From Vreelandella neptunia (lineage in GTDB: Bacteria > Pseudomonadota > Gammaproteobacteria > Pseudomonadales > Halomonadaceae), in NCBI RefSeq assembly GCF_000712975.1, contig NZ_JHQL01000007.1, positions 62,001 to 126,000 on the forward strand: DNA of 64,000 nt, given 5' to 3'. Both the position numbers and the translations under genes were made by a program. The notes beneath the pieces are model-generated. The model saw only the letters and a program-made list of their open reading frames with translations, made no database searches and was not told the DNA's origin. Positions 11,707 to 19,768 of this stretch are shown piece by piece; position 1 is the first letter of the stretch; each line of letters opens with the position of its first letter.

Positions 11707-11743
11707 CATAATGCCAGCATTTATCTGTACCGTTTGCATTATG
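11707..11743. promoter_or_regulatory. Spaced inverted repeat upstream of the BCCT gene
   Basis: CATAATGC (11707-11714) and GCATTATG (11736-11743) are perfect 8-bp inverted arms separated by 21 bp. They end 31 bp before the BCCT start. The arrangement is compatible with a regulator binding as a dimer of dimers. Nothing identifies the regulator. Confidence 0.4.
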
Positions 11744-11774
11744 GTACACAACGCTCATCTAACAGGATGGTTAT

Positions 11775-13400
11775 ATGGCAAATCATGGCGGTAAGTCGGT
11801 TTTTGTCGCATCAGCGATCATTATATTCGGCTTAGTTATTATTGGCGCTGCATTTCCAGAAGGCTTTGGTAATGCAGCCCAAGCAGCGCTTACATCAATT
11901 ACTGAGCTGTTTGGCTGGTTTTACTTATTTTCAGTATTTGGTTTTGTGGTTTTTTTGATCGGACTTGCACTGAGTAAGTACGGAAAAGTGCGTCTTGGCC
12001 CTCAAGATAGCACGCCTAGCTACAGTTTTTTCTCTTGGATTAGCATGTTGCTGGCTGCCGGTTTTGGCGTCGGGCTGGTGTTCTATGGGATGGCTGAGCC
12101 AATGACTCACTATATTAATCCCCCTTATGGCGATGTTCCTGCCGAAACGGATGCTGCCGCACGCTATGCCATCCAATACAGCTACTTTAACTGGGGCATC
12201 CACCAGTGGGCGGCGTTTTCTGTTGTGGGCTTGATTATTGCCTACTTTCAATTTCGGAAAGGGCAAGCCGGGCTGGTGTCTTCTGTACTCTCTTCGGTGA
12301 CGGCTAAACATCCCCGCGTTCGCCCTTACGCATCATGGTTGGATATTTTTGCCGTGGTTGCCACCGTTATGGGGGTTGCCACTTCGCTTGGTTTAGGTGT
12401 GTTGCAAATGAATGGTGGCCTTAATGCGGTGTTCGGTTTGCCGGAAAATGGCTTTTGGCAGTTTGTTATTCTGTTTGTCATGTTCTGTGCTTATATGGCA
12501 TCGACCTGGTCAGGCTTGGATAAAGGGATTAAGCGATTATCAAACCTAAACATGATTTTATGTATTGGCTTGATGCTATATGTGTTAATTACCGGCCCTA
12601 CCGTTGCTATTTTAGAGACTATTACCTTAGGTATTGGTGATTACTTACAAAATTTTATCGGTATGAGTCTGCGGATTTCCCCTTATAGCGATAACGAGTG
12701 GGCGAGCAGCTGGACTATCTTCTATTGGGCATGGGTGATTGCCTGGTCTCCCTTTGTCGGTACCTTTGTGGCACGGGTTTCTCGAGGTCGTACGATTAAG
12801 GAGTATGTCTTTGGCGTACTGTTTGTGCCGCCGCTATTGGCCTGTTTATGGATTGGCGTATTTGGCGGTGCTGCGCTTAATTTGGAAATGTCGGGCAGTG
12901 ATGTAGGGTTGGCGGCCGCTACTGAAGCCAATATTACCGTAGCGTTATTCGAGATGTTCGAGCTGATGCCTTTCACCGGGGTATTGTCGGTAGTAGCTAT
13001 GATGCTTATCTTTATTTTCCTGGTAACGTCAGCTGACTCTGCGTCTTATATCGTGGCGCAAATGACCGATAACGGTTCTATCAATCCACCTCTATACAAG
13101 CGCATTATTTGGGGAGTTTTGATCGCGGCGATTTGCTTAACGTTAATAGTGGCGGGGGGGCTTTCTGGTCTCCAGTCGGCAGCAGTGCTTTCAGCATTAC
13201 CGTTTACCTTTATTTTGTATATGATGATTGTAGTGTTAGTTCGCGAGCTAAGGGCTGACCGCAAAGCGATGCTGACGCAGTTATATCGTCGCCATGGGGA
13301 AACGCCAGTGGGTGCCGATGCGTTTGAAGCGGAGCAGTTGGGTGAAGAAGAGCGCCTACGCCGTGCTCCAAACGTCGTCAATCGGCGTATTAATAGCTAA
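11775..13400 (+). CDS. BCCT family betaine/choline/carnitine transporter
   Basis: 541 residues, about twelve membrane helices, sodium- or proton-coupled uptake of trimethylammonium compatible solutes. The BCCT signature lies at about residues 313-345: WTIFYWAWVIAWSPFVGTFV followed by ARVSRGRTIKEYV. The upstream GFGVGLVFYGMAEPMTHY segment is also characteristic (glycine-rich TM3 and the WGVAEP-like motif). The C-terminal tail is short and charged, unlike the long regulatory tails of BetP. In a halophile it probably imports glycine betaine or choline. A small protein begins 47 bp downstream. The exact substrate is not settled. Confidence 0.93.
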   Translation: MANHGGKSVFVASAIIIFGLVIIGAAFPEGFGNAAQAALTSITELFGWFYLFSVFGFVVFLIGLALSKYGKVRLGPQDSTPSYSFFSWISMLLAAGFGVGLVFYGMAEPMTHYINPPYGDVPAETDAAARYAIQYSYFNWGIHQWAAFSVVGLIIAYFQFRKGQAGLVSSVLSSVTAKHPRVRPYASWLDIFAVVATVMGVATSLGLGVLQMNGGLNAVFGLPENGFWQFVILFVMFCAYMASTWSGLDKGIKRLSNLNMILCIGLMLYVLITGPTVAILETITLGIGDYLQNFIGMSLRISPYSDNEWASSWTIFYWAWVIAWSPFVGTFVARVSRGRTIKEYVFGVLFVPPLLACLWIGVFGGAALNLEMSGSDVGLAAATEANITVALFEMFELMPFTGVLSVVAMMLIFIFLVTSADSASYIVAQMTDNGSINPPLYKRIIWGVLIAAICLTLIVAGGLSGLQSAAVLSALPFTFILYMMIVVLVRELRADRKAMLTQLYRRHGETPVGADAFEAEQLGEEERLRRAPNVVNRRINS

Positions 13401-13447
13401 ATCATTCGCTTATTTACAGGGAACGCACACATGGACAAGGCGTGCTA

Positions 13448-13594
13448 ATGGCCCGGCAAGGACACCACGGTGCCACGAGGAAAAAGCCCAAAAGAGTGGT
13501 TTTTGATCGCTGGCTGGATCGCATTGTCACCGTTGCTGTGGTCACAGCGATGGTGGTGGGTACTGCGGCCGTGGCAGCCCACTGGTTGCTATGA
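13448..13594 (+). CDS. Small basic single-helix membrane protein downstream of BCCT
   Basis: A 48-residue reading frame with a very basic N-terminus (MARQGHHGATRKKPKR), an amphipathic RWLDR, and one membrane helix (IVTVAVVTAMVVGTAAVAAH). It starts 47 bp after the BCCT stop and ends 44 bp before a strong terminator, so it fits as the last gene of the transporter transcript. The start overlaps the stop of a five-codon frame (TAATG). A 77-residue frame overlaps in another phase (13470-13703) but reads through the terminator, so this one is preferred. Function unknown; possibly a transporter-associated microprotein. Confidence 0.55.
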   Translation: MARQGHHGATRKKPKRVVFDRWLDRIVTVAVVTAMVVGTAAVAAHWLL

Positions 13595-13638
13595 ATTGGA
13601 TTGCCATGGATGGTTCAGCAACAACGATCAGCGCGTTA

Positions 13639-13666
13639 CGCTCGGCTATGCCGAGCGTTTGTTTTT
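13639..13666 (+). terminator. Rho-independent terminator after the BCCT unit
   Basis: Perfect stem CGCTCGGC-tat-GCCGAGCG followed by TTTGTTTTT. It closes the BCCT and small-protein transcript. Confidence 0.9.
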
Positions 13667-13783
13667 AAGGCCCCGACCGCGGTTAAGCCGCTTTTCTGAA
13701 TAAACACATGCCATCTTATCGTCATGAACTAACTGCCGTTAATATGGTGATGACGCTACTACACACTTTTTGAGAGAGCCTGC

Positions 13784-15133
13784 ATGCTGCCTGCTAACCC
13801 CGCCAAGGTTGCTCCCACCTACGCATCGCGACGTGAAATATTTGGCTGGGCAATGTTTGATTTTGCCAACCAAGCTTACACCTTGCTGATTATCACCGTT
13901 GTGTTTGGAGAGCTTTTCACAACGGTCATTGTAGGCGATCGAGGAGATGGCTTTCGCCTAGCGAATTTTTTGTGGAGTCTCGCGTTGGCATTGAGCTATC
14001 TCATGGTCGTATTAACTGCCCCGCTATGCGGCGCGGTGATGGATTATCGAGCAGAAAAAAAGCGATTTTTATTAATTAGTTACCTCGCCACCGTGGCAAC
14101 TACTGCCATGCTGTACTTTGTTGAGCCTGGCTATGTGGTGGTGGGGCTGCTGTTAATCATACTGTCAAACTACGCTTATTCGATGGGTGAGTCGTTTATT
14201 GCCGCTTTTTTGCCAGAGTTAGGGCCGCCTGATGCGCTAGGTAAAATTTCAGGATTTGGTTGGGCGCTTGGCTATATTGGAGGCCTTTTTGCTGCTGGTT
14301 TTACACTGATGGTGCTGGGGGAGGCCACCGCCGACAACTTTGAGCGCATACGTTGGGTGGGGCCCTTTGCTGCAGGTTTTTTCTTGGTGGCGGCTATACC
14401 CACTTTTCTGTGGATGAAAGAGCGTGGTGTTCCTCAGCCCCATGGTGTTTCCTATCGACGTATTGCGATGCAGCGTGTGCGTTCAACGTTTGCCGAGCTG
14501 CGCTATTTTAAAGACTTAACCATCTTCTTAGTCTCGCTGCTATTCTCGATGGCAGGTGTCTACATCATTATTGCGTTTGCCTTTATTTATGGCGCTCAAG
14601 TAATTGGTTGGGAAGAGGGTGTGCGCAATATTATGTTTATTATTGTGCAAGTAACGGCAGCGGCAGGCGCGTTGGGGTTCGGGTTTCTACAGGATAAGCT
14701 GGGTGCTAAACGCACATATCAAATGACCTTGGCACTTTGGGTCATCGCTATTATCGCAATATGGGCGACGCCAGAGCTAACCGACTGGGTGAATAGCCGT
14801 TATGCCGTAGAGTGGCAGGCACAGCACGTTTTCCTGGTAGTTGGCTGTTTGGCAGGTCTTAGCCTGGGGTCTAGCCAGTCAGCCAGCAGGGCGCTGGTAG
14901 GCTTGTTTTCGCCACTGGAGAAGTCCGCCGAGTTTTTCGGCTTTTGGGGGCTTGCTAATAAATTGGCAGGGGTATTTGGAATTGTCATGCTAGGCGTTTT
15001 GCAAACGTTAATTGGTCTGCAAGCGTCTATCCTACTATGTGTGGCACTGTTTGTTATCGCGATGCTGATATGCGCTGTGGTTAATGAACAACGGGGGCGC
15101 GATGCTGCACTCGCCTGGGAAAGGAGCGTTTAG
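13784..15133 (+). CDS. MFS transporter, UMF1/Atg22-like family
   Basis: 449 residues with about twelve membrane helices. The N-terminal GWAMFDFANQAYTLLIITVV is the hallmark of the UMF1 (unidentified major facilitator 1, Atg22-like) family. YAYSMGESFIAAFLPEL and the SGFGWALGYIGG segment in helices 4-5 are also typical, as is GLSLGSSQSASRALVGL in the second half. Members are thought to export amino acids or other small metabolites, but bacterial substrates are largely unknown. It lies 14 bp upstream of the aspartic protease gene, in the same direction, so the two are likely co-expressed. Confidence 0.87.
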   Translation: MLPANPAKVAPTYASRREIFGWAMFDFANQAYTLLIITVVFGELFTTVIVGDRGDGFRLANFLWSLALALSYLMVVLTAPLCGAVMDYRAEKKRFLLISYLATVATTAMLYFVEPGYVVVGLLLIILSNYAYSMGESFIAAFLPELGPPDALGKISGFGWALGYIGGLFAAGFTLMVLGEATADNFERIRWVGPFAAGFFLVAAIPTFLWMKERGVPQPHGVSYRRIAMQRVRSTFAELRYFKDLTIFLVSLLFSMAGVYIIIAFAFIYGAQVIGWEEGVRNIMFIIVQVTAAAGALGFGFLQDKLGAKRTYQMTLALWVIAIIAIWATPELTDWVNSRYAVEWQAQHVFLVVGCLAGLSLGSSQSASRALVGLFSPLEKSAEFFGFWGLANKLAGVFGIVMLGVLQTLIGLQASILLCVALFVIAMLICAVVNEQRGRDAALAWERSV

Positions 15134-15147
15134 CTCGGAGGTGGCAT

Positions 15148-15663
15148 ATGAAAATCCTCGCTATGCAGCGTGGTGGTATCGCCCTAATGCTACTCTTTTG
15201 GATGCTACTATTGGCCGGGGGTACATGGCTGCTGGATGGGGGTTTTGAAAAGGTAATGACCCCGAATGCCCATGTAATGTATGCCTCTCCCGAGGATGGG
15301 CCTGTTAGTTTAACGCGCAACCGTGCAGGCCATTTTGAAGCGCCAGGTAAAATTAATGGTAAACCGGTTACATTTTTGTTGGACACTGGAGCTACCTATG
15401 TTGCAGTACCCGGCAACTTAGCTAGCGAGCTGGGGTTGTCGCCAGGGCGCAGTGCATGGTTTAACACTGCAAATGGGCGTGCAGAGGGAACGTTGACACA
15501 GTTAAATGAAGTGGTTTTAGGCAACATACGTATGAATGATGTGCAAGGCTCTATAAGCCCCGGTATGGAGAACGACACTGTGCTGCTGGGCATGAGTTTT
15601 CTTAATTTATTAACGATTGAGATACGTAGTGGAGAAATGCTGCTAAGCCTGCCTAAAGAGTGA
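15148..15663 (+). CDS. Membrane-anchored retropepsin-like aspartic protease (TIGR02281 type)
   Basis: 171 residues. One N-terminal membrane helix (GIALMLLFWMLLLAGGTWLL) is followed by a periplasmic single-lobe aspartic protease domain. The catalytic motif is LLDTGATYVAVP near residue 77, and the flap and second psi-loop are represented by the TANG and LLGMSFL segments. Such proteins act as homodimers because one chain supplies only one catalytic Asp. GGAGGTGG lies just before the ATG. It is 14 bp downstream of the UMF1 transporter. Physiological substrates are not known for this family in gammaproteobacteria. Confidence 0.88.
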   Translation: MKILAMQRGGIALMLLFWMLLLAGGTWLLDGGFEKVMTPNAHVMYASPEDGPVSLTRNRAGHFEAPGKINGKPVTFLLDTGATYVAVPGNLASELGLSPGRSAWFNTANGRAEGTLTQLNEVVLGNIRMNDVQGSISPGMENDTVLLGMSFLNLLTIEIRSGEMLLSLPKE

Positions 15664-15735
15664 AACTTACTTGTCGGCATCGGCACGATGTGCTTAGCTG
15701 AAAATTCATGGAAGTAAACCCGCTAAGGAGTCGTT

Positions 15736-15915
15736 ATGGGTATTGAAGTAGGTGGATTACTGGGTCTTATTTGGCTGATTATCGTTATATGGGCCATTGT
15801 TAAAGTCGCTAAGAGTTCAGCCAGTGGCCTTGCAAAGCTATTGTGGATCTTGGCGTTATTGTTTTTTCCACTGGTTGGGCTGATCGCGTGGTTTCTACTT
15901 GGTCCCAAAGGGTAG
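15736..15915 (+). CDS. Small PLDc_N-type membrane protein
   Basis: 59 residues with two membrane helices: VGGLLGLIWLIIVIWAIVKV and LLWILALLFFPLVGLIAWFL, ending in GPKG. The pattern (helix, short basic linker KVAKSSASGLAKL, helix with a Pro, terminal G-x-K/R-G) is that of the PLDc_N / phospholipase-leader small membrane proteins found alone in many bacteria. TAAGGAG lies upstream of the ATG. It is followed by a bidirectional terminator, so it is probably the end of the transcript from the UMF1 and protease genes or a separate short one. Role unknown. Confidence 0.85.
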   Translation: MGIEVGGLLGLIWLIIVIWAIVKVAKSSASGLAKLLWILALLFFPLVGLIAWFLLGPKG

Positions 15916-15941
15916 CGAGCAACACGCTATCTCTAAATAAT

Positions 15942-15974
15942 AAAAGGCAGTCCACTATGGTGGGCTGCCTTTTT
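15942..15974. terminator. Bidirectional terminator between two small genes
   Basis: AAAAGGCAG and CTGCCTTTT arms enclose an inner CCAC/GTGG stem with a TAT loop. T-rich runs on both strands allow it to end the PLDc_N gene (plus) and the 40-residue gene (minus). Confidence 0.85.
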
Positions 15975-16033
15975 AGTAACCCAACTATTAGGTTACTTAA
16001 TGAAGCGCAACGTGGATGAGCGCATCAATCGTT

Positions 16034-16156
16034 TTACCCGCGTGGAGGTGCCTTGTAATGCCCAGGAATCGTTAGCTTTTCCCCATTAGGCAAGTCGCGC
16101 ACTTGGGTGGGTACATAAACACGTTTGATAATACTTTTGGCTTTGCTGTTTCCCAT
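16034..16156 (-). CDS. Conserved-looking 40-residue basic protein
   Basis: A short frame starting MGNSKAKSIIKRVYVPTQVR and ending GHYKAPPRG, with an excellent GGAGGAGG ribosome-binding site 6 bp before the ATG. It is basic, soluble, rich in Pro/Gly near its end, and has no membrane helix. The strong initiation site, its own terminator at 15942-15974 and the protein-like composition argue that it is translated. I recognise no family. Its promoter lies in the 228-bp gap shared with the divergent two-component operon. Confidence 0.7.
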   Translation of the reverse strand: MGNSKAKSIIKRVYVPTQVRDLPNGEKLTIPGHYKAPPRG

Positions 16157-16384
16157 GAAATCCTCCTCCTGTCAGATTGCCGACAGTTAGCCAACTCACA
16201 TTAGCGCTTGGTTGCTTCAGAATCAAGGTACCTAGCAGGCAAATCATTGAATATACGATTAGGAAATAGCCAAGGGGCAGGCGTTTGAGTGGTTTTGAGG
16301 TATCCTGGGAAATATTACAGCCTGCGGTTATGTAAGGGTGAGCGGGTGATAACACAAACTGCCTAAGCGGAGTGAACATACAGG

Positions 16385-17150
16385 ATGGTAGACCACTTGG
16401 AACAGCAATTTCAGGCGCTTGGGGCTCAAGACGCCGTAACACCAGATTATCCCGATCAAGATCATGTGTTGATTATTGAAGATGACCAGCGTTTGGCAGA
16501 GCTTACTCGCGACTACCTAGAAGCGAATGGCTTTCAAGTGACGCTGGAGGCGGATGGGGCTAAAGGCGTTGATCGTATTTTAACGCTTCAGCCTGACTTG
16601 GTGATTCTTGACTTAATGCTACCGGGTGAAGATGGCTTGGCTATTTGTCGTCGTGTACGGCCTAATTTTGCCGGCCCTATTATGATGTTAACGGCCCGTA
16701 CTGATGATCTTGATCAAGTGCTGGGCTTGGAGATGGGGGCTGATGACTATGTGCCTAAACCGGTTCAACCTCGTGTGCTTTTAGCGCGTATGCGGGCGTT
16801 ACTTCGTCGCGCGGATGCGCCTGCACCCGGTGGTGAAATGCGCTTGCGCTTCGAAAATCTAGAGATAGATAACGCCACCCGCGAAGCGTGGCTTTCTGGC
16901 GAGCGCATTGACCTTACCAGTGCCGAGTTTGATCTACTGTGGCTATTGGCAAGCAACGCGGGGCGAGTCTTGACGCGCGAAGAAATTTTCAATGAGCTGC
17001 GTGGTATCAAATACGATGGACAGGATCGTTCGATCGATGTTCGCGTATCGCGTATCGCGTATTCGTCCCAAAGTAGGCGATGATCCTAATCAGCCACACC
17101 GCATTAAAACGGTGCGCAGCAAAGGTTATCTTTTTGTTAAAGATAGTTAA
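16385..17150 (+). pseudogene. OmpR-family response regulator, RstA-like, frameshifted near the 3' end
   Basis: The receiver domain is intact: acidic pocket D33/D34, phospho-acceptor D76 in LVILDLMLPGEDG, T103 and K125. The DNA-binding winged helix runs normally up to DGQDRSIDVRVSRI, about residue 222. There CGCGTAT occurs three times in tandem (17043-17063); with two copies the frame would continue RIRPKVGDD...GYLFVKDS to a TAA at 17148-17150 (about 252 residues). With three copies it shifts and stops at 17083 after 232 residues, losing the wing hairpin. The histidine kinase starts 23 bp past the restored stop. This could be phase variation, a recent mutation or a sequence error. Confidence 0.85.
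17043..17063 (+). repeat. 7-bp tandem repeat (CGCGTAT x3) causing a frameshift
   Basis: Three perfect consecutive copies of CGCGTAT. Removing one copy restores the OmpR-type C-terminus (VRVSRIRPK), so the length change is not a multiple of three and shifts the frame. Confidence 0.92.
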
Positions 17151-17172
17151 TTAATCGAGCGAGGTTAACCGT

Positions 17173-18768
17173 ATGCGGCGAGTGTTGGGCCACGGTTCTT
17201 TTTTGAGATTTTATCTTCTGCTGGGCTTGGCACTTTGCGTCGTGTTTTTTATTGCGCTGGGTGGGCGCTCTTTTATTGAGCAGGTTCGTCGCGAAGATTA
17301 TCGTGAACAACTCGCCGCGTTACCTATGTCGTTAATGACGCAGCAGCTAGCGTCAAGCCAAGTGGCTGAAAGAGAAGCCTCACTTGCGCGCTTTTCAGAA
17401 CAGCTCGGCATGCAACTCTCACTTCAACGAATTGAAGATGCAGAGCTGAATTACTTTGAACGATCGCGTGTCGAGCGGGGGTCCGTTTTAGTGACCGGAG
17501 ACCCTTGGAAGCTGCGGCAACGCATACCCAATGATGAGTGGATGCTAGAAGCGACGTTTGCCGCGTGGAGTGAGCAACAGTGGCAAGGCAGTATGGTATT
17601 GATTGGAGACTGGCTTGCCAGTATGCCTCCTGAAGCAAGAGCTGACGCTTTGGCTTCTCTGAACACTGGCAGCTGGCCGCTTTCACTGCTTGTTACTGCC
17701 CCTCACGGGCTCACCTCAGAGCAGCAGTTTCAGCTCGCGTTAGGAGGTGTGCTGACGCGTTTGGTTTCGGATAAGCTTTCCTTGTTGCTAATTTATCAAC
17801 TGCCAGGCGAGAACCAATGGTTACAGGCTGGCCCAACCTCTCGCGGTGATACGCTGCCGGTCAACTTGCACCTTCCTTTACTGGTAGGGTTGATGGTGGT
17901 GCTCAGCCTGATTATTTACTTAATTATGCGCAGTATCGAAGCGCGCATGGCGCGTTTAGAGCTAGCGGCAACCAGAATCGCCAGTGGCCGTTTGGAAACC
18001 CGTGTAAAAGTAGAGAGCGGTGATTTTTTAGGTCGAGTAGGCATGGCCTTTAATGGCATGGCGAATCAGGTCCAAAGTTTGCTAAGAGGCCAACAAGAGA
18101 TGATTCGTGCAGTGTCTCATGAATTACGCACGCCGGTCGCTCGCATACGCTTTGCAGTACAAATGGTCGAAGATATGACGGATCAGCCTGCGATTCGTCG
18201 TCAGCTTCAGGGAATTGATGCTGATATCGCCGAGCTAGACGAGTTGGTTGATGAAATTCTCACCTACGCGCGTTTAGGAGGGGAATCCATTAATGGCGTA
18301 GAGTTGGAAATGGCGCTGGTTGAGTGTCGGGCAATGGCCGAGCGCGTTATTGATACGCTGTCACCGCTTCACCAAAGTTTATCATTAACGTTAGAAAGCA
18401 ACTCAGAGGTTGAACTTTACGCAGAGCCACGTTATTTACAGCGCGCACTGCAAAACCTAGTCAGCAATGCTTGCCGCCATGCCAAGTCCCACGTCGTGAT
18501 TCGTTTGTGTGACGAACCTCACCTGGTGCGTATCGATATTGAAGATGATGGGCCCGGCATACCGCCTGAGGCCCGCGGTGATATTTTTAAGCCGTTTGCT
18601 CGACTCGATAATAGCCGCGCACGTAGTTCTGGTGGTTATGGATTGGGTCTGTCCATTGTGCAAAAAATTATGGCAGGCCACGGGGGTAGCGTCACTGTTG
18701 ATACCAGCCCTACACTTGGTGGCGCGCGTTTTACGTTGCTGATTCCTCGTCGCGAGTCGCCGGCTTAA
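17173..18768 (+). CDS. Sensor histidine kinase, RstB-like
   Basis: 531 residues. Membrane helix 1 (about 14-32), a periplasmic domain of about 200 residues, helix 2 (about 233-253), a HAMP domain, then HisKA with the phospho-acceptor in AVSHELRTPVARIRF (H near 316), and a HATPase_c domain with the N box NLVSNACRHA, G1 DDGPGIP and G2 GGYGLGLSIV. The short RFYLLLGLAL start and the kinase motif resemble RstB. It is 23 bp downstream of the frameshifted regulator, its expected partner. Its last 38 bp overlap the 3' end of metR on the other strand. Signal unknown. Confidence 0.92.
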   Translation: MRRVLGHGSFLRFYLLLGLALCVVFFIALGGRSFIEQVRREDYREQLAALPMSLMTQQLASSQVAEREASLARFSEQLGMQLSLQRIEDAELNYFERSRVERGSVLVTGDPWKLRQRIPNDEWMLEATFAAWSEQQWQGSMVLIGDWLASMPPEARADALASLNTGSWPLSLLVTAPHGLTSEQQFQLALGGVLTRLVSDKLSLLLIYQLPGENQWLQAGPTSRGDTLPVNLHLPLLVGLMVVLSLIIYLIMRSIEARMARLELAATRIASGRLETRVKVESGDFLGRVGMAFNGMANQVQSLLRGQQEMIRAVSHELRTPVARIRFAVQMVEDMTDQPAIRRQLQGIDADIAELDELVDEILTYARLGGESINGVELEMALVECRAMAERVIDTLSPLHQSLSLTLESNSEVELYAEPRYLQRALQNLVSNACRHAKSHVVIRLCDEPHLVRIDIEDDGPGIPPEARGDIFKPFARLDNSRARSSGGYGLGLSIVQKIMAGHGGSVTVDTSPTLGGARFTLLIPRRESPA

Positions 18769-19669
18769 TGCCTGATAGCACTGCAAATGAGGTCTCTTTA
18801 GCGGTGCGCAAAAAGTCCTGCATCCAAGGCGCTTCTAAATTCTCCTCTCGAATAGCGGCATAAAGCGTGCTCCAAATGCCGTTCTCGCCCAGTTTTACGG
18901 CGCTAACATAATCCCGCTCTAAATACTCGGTGAGTGCCCAGTTGGGCAGTGCACAGACGCCTCGACCGCTGGCAACGAGCTGCATCATCATGATGGTGAG
19001 CTCTGCAGTGCGGATTTCTTTTGGTCGAACATTGGCGGGAGCCAAAAATTGGGTAAACACATCCAGCCGAGCGTGTTCGACCGGATAGGTGATTAGTGTT
19101 TCCTCGGCTAATGCTTTTGGTTCGATAAACGGACGGCCTGCAAAAGAGTGCTGCCGAGCAACCGCTAGCAGACCTTCATAACGAAACAGCGGCGCGTAGT
19201 GTACTCCTTCCAATGGCTGAGGATCGGCGGTGATCACCAGGTCTAACTGCTCTCTAGCAAGGGCAGGCAGCGGGTCGAAGTGGTGGCCACTGGGGATATC
19301 AATTTCGACCTCTGGCCAGTGATCGCGAAAGTAATCCACGGTTGGCATCAGCCATTGGAAACAGCTGTGGCACTCGATGGCCATATGCAGCCGACCCTGC
19401 TCCGTACCTGCCAAGCGCGCTAAGTCACGCTCAGCCTTACGTACTTCAGGCAAAATCTCATCTGCCAGTGCCAACAGGCGAAGCCCCGCTCTAGTGAATT
19501 CCACTGGGCGTGTTTTACGTACAAACAGTGCGCTGTCAACGCGGCCTTCCAAATCTTTTAACTGATGGGAAAGCGCCGACTGGGTTAGGTGAACCCGCTC
19601 TGCAGCCTCCACTAAAGAACCGGTTTCCCGCAGGGCGAGCAGCGTGCGCAAATGGCGTAATTCAATCAT
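18731..19669 (-). CDS. metR: LysR-type regulator of methionine synthesis, MetR
   Basis: 312 residues. An N-terminal winged helix-turn-helix (MIELRHLRTLLALRETGSLV, with LTQSALSHQLKDLE as the recognition region) is followed by a periplasmic-binding-type effector domain. MetR activates metE and other met genes with homocysteine as co-inducer. CHSCFQWLMPTVDYFR and the PVEFTRAGLRLL segment agree with MetR rather than generic LysR proteins. It is divergent from metE with a 99-bp shared intergenic region, the classical arrangement. The C-terminal about 12 residues overlap the histidine kinase gene on the opposite strand. Confidence 0.93.
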   Translation of the reverse strand: MIELRHLRTLLALRETGSLVEAAERVHLTQSALSHQLKDLEGRVDSALFVRKTRPVEFTRAGLRLLALADEILPEVRKAERDLARLAGTEQGRLHMAIECHSCFQWLMPTVDYFRDHWPEVEIDIPSGHHFDPLPALAREQLDLVITADPQPLEGVHYAPLFRYEGLLAVARQHSFAGRPFIEPKALAEETLITYPVEHARLDVFTQFLAPANVRPKEIRTAELTIMMMQLVASGRGVCALPNWALTEYLERDYVSAVKLGENGIWSTLYAAIREENLEAPWMQDFLRTAKETSFAVLSGIKPATRDEESAT

Positions 19670-19768
19670 TGTGAGTATTTTTCATGTTTTGTATTAAAAA
19701 CTTTAGTTTGATTCATGATTTTAAGATAAGCAGACTGTGCGAAATCATTCATGTTTAAAGGTTCCATC

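Noticed and set aside
13470..13703. A 77-codon Trp-rich plus-strand frame downstream of BCCT
   Set aside because: It overlaps the more protein-like 48-residue frame in another phase and reads through a strong T-tract terminator at 13639-13666.
19670..19768. A cobalamin riboswitch before metE
   Set aside because: The gap is only 99 bp and shows no B12-box pattern; a divergent metR explains control.
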